Source: Nemopilema nomurai (lineage: Eukaryota > Cnidaria > Scyphozoa > Rhizostomeae > Rhizostomatidae). From it: a DNA stretch of 64,000 bases. Positions 11,746 to 22,609 of the stretch are shown piece by piece. Both the position numbers and the translations under genes were made by a program. The notes beneath the pieces were generated by a model. That model worked only from the letters and a program-made list of their open reading frames with translations, did no database searches and was not told the origin of the DNA. The stretch lies in the NCBI GenBank assembly GCA_003864495.1, contig ML133420.1, positions 3,063,852 through 3,127,851 of the forward strand, written 5' to 3'. Numbering within the stretch: position 1 is the first letter of the stretch; each line of letters opens with the position of its first letter.

Positions 11746-12040
11746 GGTTCACTTCAAAACATCATTCAGGCAAGATTCAAACCACTTGTTCAACAAACAA
11801 AAAATGATGCCACCAGGAGGAATTTATAATGGCTTCAGAGCAGTAAAGTCGCTCAATTTTAGTGACCGGGCGCATCCACTTTCGGAAAAAAATATCCCAT
11901 ACAAGGTAAATATCCCATAAAAATATCCCAAAAAATATCCCATAGAATAATACAAGGTTTCAAAAAGTTAAAATAAATGATGGCTTCTCTACAACCACTT
12001 GAGAATTAATCAAAATTTACAGTTAATAATGGCAGCAAGG
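11746..12040. repeat. CUB-gene upstream block joined to the SNAP29 flank, unit 1
   Basis: From about 11746 to 11882 the sequence matches 17341-17480 and, with more divergence, 24400-24510, the outer ends of the duplicated blocks upstream of CUB genes 1 and 2. Beyond the CACTTTCGG junction come three short copies of AATATCCCA, then the SNAP29 3' flank. The same junction recurs at about 14540-14825. It marks where two unrelated segments were joined before the array amplified. Confidence 0.6.
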
Positions 12041-12112
12041 CATTGCAGCTGTCCTTTTTCAGCATAAACAGCCTTTTTGTAAATACAGCGAACTATTATT
12101 TTTTCAAATTTT

Positions 12113-12779
12113 TCAGATTTCCTTAGTTGAATTTTCAACCCTTTGATCAACAACGCTTGTCTTGTATGTCACTCGTTCGATTATGTCGTCATGCCTGTCC
12201 AGTGTTTCCCCTAACAACAAAGCGTGTCCCTTAAGTTCCCCAAGCCCTGACATCATAAAATCCAAGTTCTTATCAAGCTGCACTTCCACATTGGATGGCT
12301 GCGACGAAAAGACATCTTTCTCTTGTTCCCAACCAAGGCTAGGCCCTTTTGCGTGTTGGTGACTTTTATCAACACTAACTGATGGTCTACTCGAATCTTT
12401 CGTTTCTTTCTCCGGCACCTTGATAGTTTTTGATTGCACTGGTTTTCGGAAAAAGTTTCCGATGGTACCCCAAATACTTTTAAGTGAAGTTATCTGTCGG
12501 TTTGAAACATCCAGATCGCTGTTGATGTTATCCAAAGTTTTTTCAGTTCTGAGGAGAGAGTCCTCCTGACCAGCGAGTTCTTCCTCTGTCTTGCAAGCAA
12601 CATCTTTCGACTCTTCAATTAGTCCCATCGACCTTTTGGTGCTATCAAGCATCCGCTTCTCGTAAACCTGCTTTTCACGCTGTATATGCGATAGTTCGGC
12701 GGAGTGAATTTCCTCAAAATCATCTTCAAACGGGTTACTACTTTTGGATGGATAATTTTTGTTTTGTCCAAGCAGCCAT
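12113..12779 (-). pseudogene. SNAP29-like copy 2, frameshifted
   Basis: This copy is nearly identical to the gene at 6815-7501, but two bases are missing just after the start region (GTCCAAG against GTCCCCAAG). The original MAAW start at 12779 is therefore out of frame with the body. An open frame survives only from an internal methionine (12652), which drops the NPF motif and the first part of SNARE helix 1. The end is also cut: an AGA to TGA change after ...STKEI removes the last six residues. With both lesions it is probably a pseudogene, though the 179-residue remainder is otherwise clean. Confidence 0.75.
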
Positions 12780-13314
12780 GTTTAACGATCGACTGAAGTC
12801 CGTTGTAAGTATTAGATTGAAGTGATTTTTTTTCGTTTGAATGAAAGCACCCGCTCCTGTGAAGCCAGCTGCGAGGGCTGTACCCCTCTTGGCAAAAACC
12901 AATAGCCCCAAATGCTACAACAAAATATCAAGCAGATTAGCCTCGGCGAAAGGCGTTTTTCAAGGAGCTGCTTTACCAGGGATGTAACGACAAATCGTCT
13001 ATCACATCTCCAATCCCAAATTTTTCTGAAAATCAATAATCAATGAGAATCGTCAAACTGTCTATCCTGAGTAGTATGGTATAAATTTTATTAAATTTTA
13101 GTCTTGGAGATGTAAAGCACTGTGATGGCAACTTGAGAGCTCTACCACACGATCTTTAGGCCTAGCTGGTGTTACGCAAACACTGAGCGAGGAAATGTTT
13201 TCTTCGCCAGACCATATTGAAGGCATTTTTCATCAGCTTTGACAAGCAAACCATTTTCCATCTCCAAAGTTTAAACGCGTAGTATTTTCAGAGAATCTAG
13301 CTTCATGTTCTGTG

Positions 13315-14108
13315 CAGGGTTGCCAAAACTGGCCTACTGGAGGCCAAATTTGAGAAATCTTGCCTTTTCCAAGAGTGTTTGGCCACGTAAAAACCCCATA
13401 AAATGGATGAAAATTATATGTCCATAGCCTTAATTTAATAACGAATTATTCCGGAACGCAGTGGGAAGCAACCATTTTGCCAACTGGCAGTATATGCCCT
13501 AACTTGCCTTGCTTCTTCAGTCAGCATTCAGCAATGCAGTTTGTGAACGCATTTTCTCTAATGTAATGTGTATGAAAATAGAACTGAGGAATCGAATTGA
13601 GAATCAAATGCTAGTTTCTATTGTTCAGATTCGCAAAACGCTGAAATTTGGTGAGAAATGCTGCAAAGACTTTAAAACAACTCAGAATATACTGGAGCTC
13701 TTTAACACAATCACATGCATGCAACGAAGGATCACACACAGACCCAATCAGAAAGCATTGCTATTTCCGAATACTTGTAGCTGATTTGCTTCACCTAAAT
13801 AAACAGTTCAAGTCATGCATTTTTTTTAATAACTACCTTTTACTATAGTTTATTATCACGTTTACATTGGAAACCATACAATATGTTATTAAAATGTTAA
13901 TTTGCTCATCGACTTTATCAATACAGTTTGGAATACATTTTCTAATTTGTATTGTGTACATTTAATTTGCATTTTGCAGCTGTAGTGGTTCTGAGTCAGA
14001 TTTTAACTGCGCATGCGCATAAAACCGTGATTATGTTATAGATGAATTTGGCCTATTATGACGTGATTTGGCCTATTTTCATAAACAGTTTGCCTACCTA
14101 GCACCCTG
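13315..14108 (+). mobile_element. hAT transposase remnant, unit 2
   Basis: Second tandem copy of the hAT tail. The frame 13509-13784 shares the SNAVCERIFS and LRNRIENQML core. A one-base deletion near position 13714 (ATCACATG against ATCAACATG in unit 1) shifts the last 20 or so codons. Not functional. Confidence 0.6.
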
Positions 14109-14909
14109 ACCACCTGGCAAGCCTGATTCTGCGGCAAAACCGCAACAGATTTCTATTTTGGATACCCGTAGTGGTGCTGTTGTGGTGCTTGCTAAAATCC
14201 CTTACGACGCATGCGTTTCTTTCCTAAATTCATCGACGGCTGTCTACTTGCTTCCCCTTCGCGTCCCACCGTATTTGCATTTTTAGGAATCATTTAAACT
14301 ACAAGCCGTTGAGTTTCATTATTGAGCACCATTGATCATATTCTATGCCGTCTTCTTTAGAAATAGATCAGATTAGAAATAGGAAAAGATCAAGGTACAT
14401 ATTTTTTAAAACAACGTACGTAAGTGAGAGTTGACTAACGGCCTGACTAAAATGTACAGTGCTGTTGCCATAGTGACCGCTTATTAAAGAACCTGCAGTT
14501 GCGAATGATTAAAACAAACCACAAGAATTAACATGCCGAATGGTTCACTTCAAAACATCATTCAGGCAAGATTCAAACCACTTGTTCAACAAACAAAAAA
14601 TGATGCCACCAGGAGGAATTTATAATGGCTTCAGAGCAGTAAAGTCGCTCAATTTTAGTGACCGGGCGCATCCACTTTCGGAAAAAAATATCCCATACAA
14701 GGTAAATATCCCATAAAAATATCCCAAAAAATATCCCATAGAATAATACAAGGTTTCAAAAAGTTAAAATAAATGATGGCTTCTCTACAACCACTTGAGA
14801 ATTAATCAAAATTTACAGTTAATAATAGGCAGCAAGGCATTGCAGCTGTCCTTTTTCAGCATAAACAGCCTTTTTGTAAATACAGCGAACTATTATTTTT
14901 TCAAATTTT

Positions 14910-15578
14910 TCAGATTTCCTTAGTTGAATTTTCAACCCTTTGATCAACAACGCTTGTCTTGTATGTCACTCGTTCGATTATGTCGTCATGCCTGTCCAGT
15001 GTTTCCCCTAACAACAAAGCGTGTCCCTTAAGTTCCCCAAGCCCTGACATCATAAAATCCAAGTTCTTATCAAGCTGCACTTCCACATTGGATGGCTGCG
15101 ACGAAAAGACATCTTTCTCTTGTTCCCAACCAAGGCTAGGCCCTTTTGCGTGTTGGTGACTTTTATCAACACTAACTGATGGTCTACTCGAATCTTTCGT
15201 TTCTTTCTCCGGCACCTTGATAGTTTTTGATTGCACTGGTTTTCGGAAAAAGTTTCCGATGGTACCCCAAATACTTTTAAGTGAAGTTATCTGTCGGTTT
15301 GAAACATCCAGATCGCTGTTGATGTTATCCAAAGTTTTTTCAGTTCTGAGGAGAGAGTCCTCCTGACCAGCGAGTTCTTTCTCTGTCTTGCAAGCAACAT
15401 CTTTCGACTCTTCAATTAGTCCCATCGACCTTTTGGTGCTATCAAGCATCCGCTTCTCGTAAACCTGCTTTTCACGCTGTATATGCGATAGTTCGGCGGA
15501 GTGAATTTCCTCAAAATCATCTTCAAACGGGTTACTACTTTTGGATGGATAATTTTTGTTTTGTCTCCAAGCAGCCAT
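14910..15578 (-). CDS. SNAP29-like copy 3, C-terminally shortened
   Basis: An open frame of 222 residues from MAAWRQNKN is nearly identical to copy 1. It keeps the NPF motif and both SNARE helices, and ends at ...STKEI because AGA became TGA, as in copy 2. Six C-terminal residues (RKILKK) are lost; they lie at the membrane-proximal end of SNARE helix 2, so function could be weakened rather than abolished. The frame stays open upstream to a methionine at 15710, giving a possible 266-residue form with an extra hydrophobic N-terminus, but that part is 5' flank in copy 1 and is unlikely to be native. Other substitutions against copy 1 include G5R, H36R, E64K and Y109F (approximate positions). It may be expressed or may be a recent pseudogene. 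Confidence 0.6.
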   Translation of the reverse strand: MAAWRQNKNYPSKSSNPFEDDFEEIHSAELSHIQREKQVYEKRMLDSTKRSMGLIEESKDVACKTEKELAGQEDSLLRTEKTLDNINSDLDVSNRQITSLKSIWGTIGNFFRKPVQSKTIKVPEKETKDSSRPSVSVDKSHQHAKGPSLGWEQEKDVFSSQPSNVEVQLDKNLDFMMSGLGELKGHALLLGETLDRHDDIIERVTYKTSVVDQRVENSTKEI

Positions 15579-16113
15579 GTTTAACGATCGACTGAAGTCC
15601 GTTGTAAGTATTAGATTGAAGTGATTTTTTTTCGTTTGAATGAAAGCACCCGCTCCTGTGAAGCCAGCTGCGAGGGCTGTACCCCTCTTGGCAAAAACCA
15701 ATAGCCCCAAATGCTACAACAAAATATCAAGCAGATTAGCCTCGGCGAAAGGCGTTTTTCAAGGAGCTGCTTTACCAGGGATGTAACGACAAATCGTCTA
15801 TCACATCTCCAATCCCAAATTTTTCTGAAAATCAATAATCAATGAGAATCGTCAAACTGTCTATCCTGAGTAGTATGGTATAAATTTTATTAAATTTTAG
15901 TCTTGGAGATGTAAAGCACTGTGATGGCAACTTGAGAGCTCTACCACACGATCTTTAGGCCTAGCTGGTGTTACGCAAACACTGAGCGAGGAAATGTTTT
16001 CTTCGCCAGACCATATTGAAGGCATTTTTCATCAGCTTTGACAATCACACCATTTTCCATCTCCAAAGTTTAAACGCGTAGTATTTTCAGAGAATCTAGC
16101 TTCATGTTCTGTG

Positions 16114-16909
16114 CAGGGTTGCCAAAACTGGCCTACTGGGAGGCCAAATTTGAGAAATCTTGCCTTTTCCAAGAGTGTTTGGCCACGTAAAAACCCCATA
16201 AAATGGATGAAAATTATATGTCCATAGCCTTAATTTAATAACGAATTATTCCGGAACGCAGTGGGAAGCAACCATTTTGCCAACTGGCAGTATATGCCCT
16301 AACTTGCCTTGCTTCTTCAGTCAGCATTCAGCAATGCAGTTTGTGAACGCATTTTCTCTAATGTAATGTGTATGAAAATAGAACTGAGGAATCGAATTGA
16401 GAATCAAATGCTAGTTTCTATTGTTCAGATTCGCAAAACGCTGAAATTTGGTGAGAAATGCTGCAAAGACTTTAAAACAACTCAGAATATACTGGAGCTC
16501 TTTAACACAATCAGCATGCATGCAACGAAGGATCACACACAGACCCAATCAGAAAGCATTGCTATTTCCGAATACTTGTAGCTGATTTGCTTCACCTAAA
16601 TAAACAGTTCAAGTCATGCATTTTTTTAATAACTACCTTTTACTATAGTTTATTATCACGTTTACATTGGAAACCATACAATATGTTGTTAAAATGTTAA
16701 TTTGCTCATCGACTTTATCAATACAGTTTGGAATACATTTTCTAATTTGTATTGTGTACATTTAATTGTGCATTTTGCAGCTGTAGTGGTTCTGAGTCAG
16801 ATTTTAACTGCGCATGCGCATAAAACCGTGATTATGTTATAGATGAATTTGGCCTATTATGACGTGATTTGGCCTATTTTCATAAACAGTTTGCCTACCT
16901 AGCACCCTG
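16114..16909 (+). mobile_element. hAT transposase remnant, unit 3
   Basis: Third tandem copy. The frame 16309-16581 (90 residues) has the same hAT dimerisation core and keeps the unit 1 reading frame to its end. The remnant lies in the last, partial unit of the array. Confidence 0.6.
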
Positions 16910-17689
16910 ACCACCTGGCAAGCCTGATTCTGCGGCAAAACCGCAACAGATTTCTATTTTGGATACCCGTAGTGGTGCTGTTGTGGTGCTTGCTAAAATC
17001 CCTTACGACGCATGCGTTTCTTTCCTAAATTCATCGACGGCTGTCTACTTGCTTCCCCTTCGCGTCCCACCGTATTTGCATTTTTAGGAATCATTTAAAC
17101 TACAAGCCGTTGAGTTTCATTATTGAGCACCATTGATCATATTCTATGCCGTCTTCTTTAGAAATAGATCAGATTAGAAATAGGAAAAGATCAAGGTACA
17201 TATTTTTTAAAACAACGTACGTAAGTGAGAGTTGACTAACGGCCTGACTAAAATGTACAGTGCTGTTGCCATAGTGACCGCTTATTAAAGAACCTGCAGT
17301 TGCGAATGATTAAAACAAACCACAAGAATTAACATGCCGAATGGTTCACTTCAAAACATCATTCAGGCAAGATTCAAACCACTTGTTCAACAAACAAAAA
17401 ATGATGCCACCAGGAGGAATTTATAATGGCTTCAGAGCAGTAAAGTCGCTCAATTTTAGTGGCCGGGCGCATCCACTTTCGGGAAAAAAAATATCCTATT
17501 TTTTCACGTTTGGCATTTGCGAGAAAATTTTTTAATAGATTTTTTGTTATTTTTTCAATCGCATCAAAGAGTATGCTATTAATTCTACAGTTGAATGAAA
17601 GCTAGCATATTTTCGGCCTAGCTATCCTTATGAAACTTCAATTCTTTATATTTATCCAATTGTACATCTGATTAAACTTACTATTTGAA

Positions 17690-17970
17690 TTGTAGTAAAA
17701 CGTTAAAACCTGTAAATGTATGAACCATATGCAGGGAAACGGAGGCAAAGATGAAGAGACCCCAGTCGGACCCACGTCTTTGCTGCGATGCGAGAGACGG
17801 GCACGACGCAAGTTTCGAGAGGATGGGGAGGGGGGATGCAACAGGGCCAGGAAACGGAGGGGAACTAGCAAGAGAATTCCTAGAATGACACGCGGAATGA
17901 CAGTTGTCCAGCAACATGAAAAGAAAAAATATAGAAGTAACATGTCGATAAATGTCTTGCAAATTGAATT
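17690..17970. mobile_element. Insertion in the CUB gene 1 upstream region
   Basis: CUB genes 1 and 2 align upstream except that about 275 bp at this place is missing from gene 2. TTGAATT occurs at both edges, consistent with a 7-bp or longer target duplication. The insert holds a purine-rich core with GGGCACGACGCAAG and shows a frame of 84 residues (17720-17974), very rich in Arg and Lys, that I judge non-coding. It is a probable short element of unknown class. Confidence 0.5.
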
Positions 17971-18297
17971 TTAGTGTACGTCCGTGGTCAGCCTCAGCTT
18001 TTTCTTAATTTGCTCTCTGCTTTTGAAAAATTTTGAGGGTTGTGTGCTCTTAAAATTGTTGTTATAAAAAGTCTAATTCAAGTAACATTCGGAGGCGGGT
18101 GTCTGGCTGGAAGTCATCTTTTACGCAAACGTAAACTTGATTTTGTGCTACATTTTCCGGGGGACATCAGCTCTATGCTATCGGTGTCAATGTAGCATAG
18201 CAACGATTGCTGCGATATCACAATTGCTAATTCAGTGAACGTAGGAATGTTTTAAGCGAACATACGTTAGTCAGATGAGGAAGGTAAAGTCACAAAA

Positions 18298-18994
18298 ATG
18301 AAGGGCAGAATGATTTTGCTTTTCCTATTATTGGCGGTGCTGCATCGATGTGCAGATGGCGCTTGCTTGAGTTCAACAAAGTATGCAACAACCTCTTTGC
18401 AAACATTCACAACTGGCAGTTACTCCAGTTACTCCAATAACGAATACTGCACCATCTCAATCCGGCCTAATTTATATTACTCATGGTCCAGTTATTACTT
18501 GGAAATAAAGTGGCTGTCATTTAACGTCGAGGGACACTTGCCAAATTGCAAAGATTACGTGGAAGTTTTCCTCACAAGGTAAACATATAGGCCTACTATC
18601 TCCTACATCTTCGGTGTTTTACATTTTATGAAACAAATGTTTAGCAAGCTCGAAGACATGAAAATACTGAGCAACTGTCTGTCTTGCCCGGCAGTTGTAT
18701 AAGTGGGTGGATAAATTGCAAAATAAGAAACCATCCGTCACTTCAAACGCGTAAAACATGGCGTCACTAACTTTGTTTACATTCTGTTGTGTATTGTTTT
18801 GTCATCACCAAAGGTAAGGCCGTGGCGGTGTAAAGCCTGATTCAGGCCCGTAGCCAGGTCTTTGAAGCTGGAGTGGCAAAATGTCCATCGAAAATCAGTT
18901 GGGAAAGGGGGGGATTGGGGTGGGGAAGGGGAGGGGGGTTGGGGGGAGCTGTGATGTTAAATTACATTAAAGCATGGAATGGGGTCGGTTGCAC

Positions 18995-19062
<68 letters not shown>

Positions 19063-21776
19063 TAATTGTCAATAGTTTGTTTTAATCAGTTTCCCTATTT
19101 TTTTTAGAGCGAGCTATGTTATAGTACCAACTATGAATAACACTTTATTATCGTTGTAGCGTCTAGCATCTAAACATCTTTCTACTTTTCAAATTCCATT
19201 CAGACAAGAAGCTTTCAACTGTTATTTTCTTTATCAGTGTTTTATTACCAAAAGCCAGGTATGCTAGATGAAATTCCCTCTCGTTGTCTCCTTTGACCGT
19301 CGCTGAGGCGAGTTTACCCTTGTCAATGTTGAAAACAAACACAAGCCTTTGCCTTCCACCATGCCTTCCACCATGCCTTTGCACCTTCACTTCCGTAGCA
19401 AACTTTTAGCCACCCTCATATGAACTTAGCAACCGAAGCAAACAAATCTTGCGTAACCATTTTAATTAGTGCATCGGTGTGGTCAATCGTCGTGGCTTTG
19501 ACAGCTCAATCGTTCTCAACAAAGGACAGCCAAACTGCATCGGTCCCCCGTCCTCTGATTGAAGTTAAATCAGCGTTTAGCATCGGTTGACCGGTTTTGC
19601 CATGCAAAGTCATCAATTGACCATCTATGTCCTTAACTCTGATTCACTTACTGCATCTTCTTTACCCATTTTCACATATATTTTAGTTCATATAGAAGCA
19701 TTGGAAAGTACTGTTCTGACAACATGGTCGACTCCAAACCATTTAGCATGTATGCGCATGATGGATACGCCAAGATCACTTTCAAGTCCGACAGCTCCAT
19801 TACACGGTCCGGCTTTTCATTTACATACCAGCTGAAAAGCAAGTCATCCAACCCAATGGGAGGTGTCGCCACCAGAACATGCCTGTGAGTATCTTCGTGT
19901 TCCTTCCTACTTGAAGTATCAGCTCTTTCGAAATTGTCCAGTGAGGCATGCTCTGCAAGCATTTCAGTTGAACAATCTCTCTTTGATAGATCTGCATGTT
20001 CCTCCTGCCCTTTGCTTAACACTAATGGAGTATACTACAATATGTAGCATTAAGAAAATCAAGTCAAATTCTCTTCAAATAGCGTTATAAAATTCCTTTT
20101 AAGCAAACACAGTTACAGCATTGCTTCTGCTTTTAATAGTTACAGCGACCATTCGGACGCAGCGACCTTCTACTCTTCTGGTTGGCCAAACAGCTACTAT
20201 ACAACCAGCAGTCCTTGTTGGAAATCGTACTACTCTGGCAGCAAAGTAGTAAGAGTCGCTGTCATGGATGTTTCTTTGTACCGAATCTCATCCTACTATT
20301 GCTACTCGACGGATTCCTTCTTTGAAGTAAAAGGTAAAAATTCGGCTGCATTTTGCTTTGCCAATCTCATGGCACTGATAACAATAATTTCTAAGTTGAT
20401 TTTAAAGTAAGGGTATCTCTAGGTAAAGTAATACATCGTTCAGTTATCCTTTTGGTTTTGTTCCTTTTCATAGATTCGATGAAAGATAAAAACTTTGGAA
20501 GAACCGTTTGCTATTCTTGGCTCAACTTTCACAGGAGGGTTATTATTCATATAAATTTTTTCTACCGTAAGAACAGAGGAAGATAGGAAAGTTGGTCGAA
20601 ATGCTACCCAAGTAAGCAATCGGCTTGAAGATTATAATAACATTATTGTCAAATTAGTTTCAATGTTTTGACTTTGTCTTGTTACCGTTTTCAGAATCAT
20701 CGTCGCTCTACTCTTTGTCCTCATCTATTTCGGCGTATGCAACTTCTGTAAGCGGGAAACTCTGTGGTACTAGATCCCCGAAGGTATACACGTCGAGGAA
20801 AAACTACCTGTACTTGTACATGAATAGGCCACGTTTCTCGTCTGGATATCGAGGTGTTATGGTGGGATACATGGCTTACCGTAAGTTTGTTTTCGTTTTT
20901 CACTACATGTGGACCTCCTCAGTCATCGTTGGTGATTTTTTGATTGGCTTAGCGATCGTCAGCAAATGTTTTGGACAGAGTCACCGTTACTCGTGCGTGA
21001 CTTTCAAGGGAATTACCACAGATATGCAGAGCTCTCTCAAAATGCACCCATGAAACTCTTTTTCCCGAAAAAGGGTAGATAACTTGTACGTGTTCCTTTA
21101 ACAAATATCAAAATGCAAAGACGAGAAAGGGAAATGGGAAAGTCTTCTTGTTGGCAATACCTGGTCTGATTTTAATTTTAAATTTTAAATTATCTAATGC
21201 TAAGTAAACTAATAAGTAAACCGTCTTATGTTTCCTAAAAGTCCAATAATGAATCAGATGTTTCTCCTCTGTATAAGCATGCAGAGGGCAAATATCTAGT
21301 TAGATTAATGAAAAGGACCGACTTTGACAGAAATCTTTCTTTTAGGAGACACATCTTCCTCTGCTTCTTCTGCATCCGGTGTCGTCATTGGAGCAGTCAT
21401 TGGTAGCATTGTTGCTGTTGTTGTTATTGCTGTGATCATTTTTGCCTGTTATCGAGCTGGTCGTTCCAGAAGACCAGGGACAATCGTAGCCTCAGCGAAC
21501 CAGCCTCAAGGCAACGCGGTTATTATTTCTAACACTGCAGCTAGTGCCACCACAAACCTACCATCCCAGCCCGCCGTTATCTACCAGGGAGGACAATTAC
21601 CTTATCCTGCCTCAAACACGACTCCCAATGCCTATCCAATGCAGGCACCGCCTCAGTACGAGACAGCTGCCTACCCAGGCCCCCATGCGATGCCGCCACC
21701 GCAGTATGCACCCGGAATGGTGCCGAACAATTACATACCGCCTCCGGGTCCACACCCTGGCTACCCGCTACAGTAA
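18298..21776 (+). CDS. Two-CUB transmembrane protein with PPxY tail, gene 1
   Basis: Five exons: 18298-18578, 19687-19884, 20140-20333, 20695-20880, 21346-21776, with GT-AG borders and phases 2, 2, 1, 1, giving 429 residues. A signal peptide (MKGRMILLFLLLAVLHRC, cleavage near ADG/A) is followed by CUB1 (exons 1-2: Cys pairs around CLSS, EYCTISI, NCKDYVEVF and GKYCSDN), CUB2 (exons 3-4: FYSSGWPNSYY, SPCWKS, DSFFEVK, GKLCGTRSP), a Ser/Ala stalk, one membrane helix at about 299-321 and a 108-residue Pro-rich cytoplasmic tail with PPQY at 388-391 and 404-407. CUB domains are extracellular binding modules; PPxY motifs bind WW domains such as those of NEDD4-type ligases (family knowledge). It is predicted to be a type I surface protein; ligand and pathway are unknown. 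Exons 2-4 lack a start codon of their own and were joined by splice signals and homology to genes 2 and 4. I do not recognise a named orthologue. Confidence 0.85.
18995..19062. repeat. (AAT)n microsatellite
   Basis: A run of about 22 AAT units in intron 1 of CUB gene 1, preceded at about 18900-18950 by a G-rich tract (GGGGGGATTGGGGTGGGG). The homologous intron of gene 2 lacks it. Confidence 0.95.
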
Positions 21777-22130
21777 TGTCATCAAGGTAGCAACGAGTTT
21801 GCAAGTAACTCAACAGCAAACCGACAGTGCAAGAGTCAATTGTGAACCATCCTTTTTTGTTACACTCGATCACATTTTTTTACTTGTTGTTTGGTAGTTG
21901 TTTGCTAGTTGTTAATGCTGTTACATTTCAAATTCAAGAGAATGTCGGAGCATCATCAACCTATGCTCAAGGATATTTTCAAGAAGAGTCCCTCTTCTCT
22001 AAAGATTGTGAAATTGTTAATGTCTTCTAATTGTCACGGCAAAACGCCAATCACTTCCGTTTAAAATTCTCACATCACAATTTTTATTGAATTTTGGTGA
22101 AAGAAACCACTGAATGTTGATGTATTGTTT

Positions 22131-22206
22131 AGACCATTAGACCATAGACCATTAGACCATAAGACCATAGACGATTAGACCATAGACCAATAGACCATAG
22201 ACCATT
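22131..22206. repeat. 15-bp minisatellite, short allele after CUB gene 1
   Basis: About five copies of ATTAGACCATAGACC with small variants. The same unit sits at the matching place after CUB gene 2 (31691-32539), where it is about ten times longer. Confidence 0.9.
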
Positions 22207-22356
22207 CCAATAGTATGTTGCTCAAACGTACTAGAAAGGTAATGGTAAACACAATGATAATGCCTTGTAATCTTGATTTCACCGAAGTTCATTGCTAAAC
22301 ATGGGAATGGCCTGATGCTATGAAGACGATGCTCGTCATGTGATGACATGTTTATC

Positions 22357-22362
22357 AATAAA
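22357..22362 (+). terminator. Candidate poly(A) signal AATAAA, CUB gene 1
   Basis: AATAAA lies about 580 bp past the stop codon at 21776, beyond the minisatellite. No other AATAAA was noticed in this part of the 3' flank. Actual use is unverified. Confidence 0.35.
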
Positions 22363-22609
22363 TTGGAAAACCGTGATTGTTCGCATTAGAGAATTGGAAT
22401 ATGCACTAGAGACACGCCTGTTTCTGTTGTCCGCTCTGCCCAGTCATAACACATCTTTGGCTACGTAAAAAGAACCAACCCCCCCCCCCCACAACCTGCA
22501 ATCGCCTCGCAACTGTGATGATGAACAGGAAGATCTGCTTCTCGTTGGATCACCAGAGAACAACCAACGGAGAGAGTCAAGTTAATCACGCTTTCATTTG
22601 GGTGCCACT

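Larger units (their letters stand above)
10174..17490. repeat. Tandem array of a 2.8-kb unit (2.6 copies)
   Basis: The unit repeats with a period of about 2,798-2,800 bp: about 10174-12986, about 12987-15786 and a partial third at about 15787-17490. Each full unit holds a hAT transposase tail (plus strand), about 120 bp matching the start of the duplicated block upstream of the CUB genes, and a SNAP29 copy (minus strand). Units are almost identical, so the array is young or homogenised. The first unit has about 18 bp near 10196-10216 that later units lack. The third unit leaves the array within the CUB gene 1 upstream sequence rather than into SNAP29. Confidence 0.85.
17341..22600. repeat. 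Segmental duplication carrying CUB gene 1 (partner about 24363-32900)
   Basis: Upstream sequence, exons, intron edges and 3' flank of CUB gene 1 align with those of CUB gene 2. Shared landmarks include GGCTTCAGAGCAGTAAAGTC, a tract ending CGAACGTAGGAATGTTTTAA just before exon 1, the 15-bp minisatellite after the last exon, and GGTAATGGTAAACACAATGA beyond it. Gene 1's block has the 17690-17970 insertion; gene 2's block has a larger intron 1, a hAT insertion and a longer minisatellite. Confidence 0.8.

Noticed and set aside
12812..13036. 74-residue minus-strand frame, repeated at 15611-15835
   Set aside because: Lies in the 5' flank of the SNAP29 copies in another frame and crosses the array junction; duplicated only because the unit is.
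17720..17974. 84-residue Arg/Lys-rich frame upstream of CUB gene 1
   Set aside because: Lies entirely in an insertion absent from the paralogous site, and other frames are open across the same bases; probably non-coding repeat.
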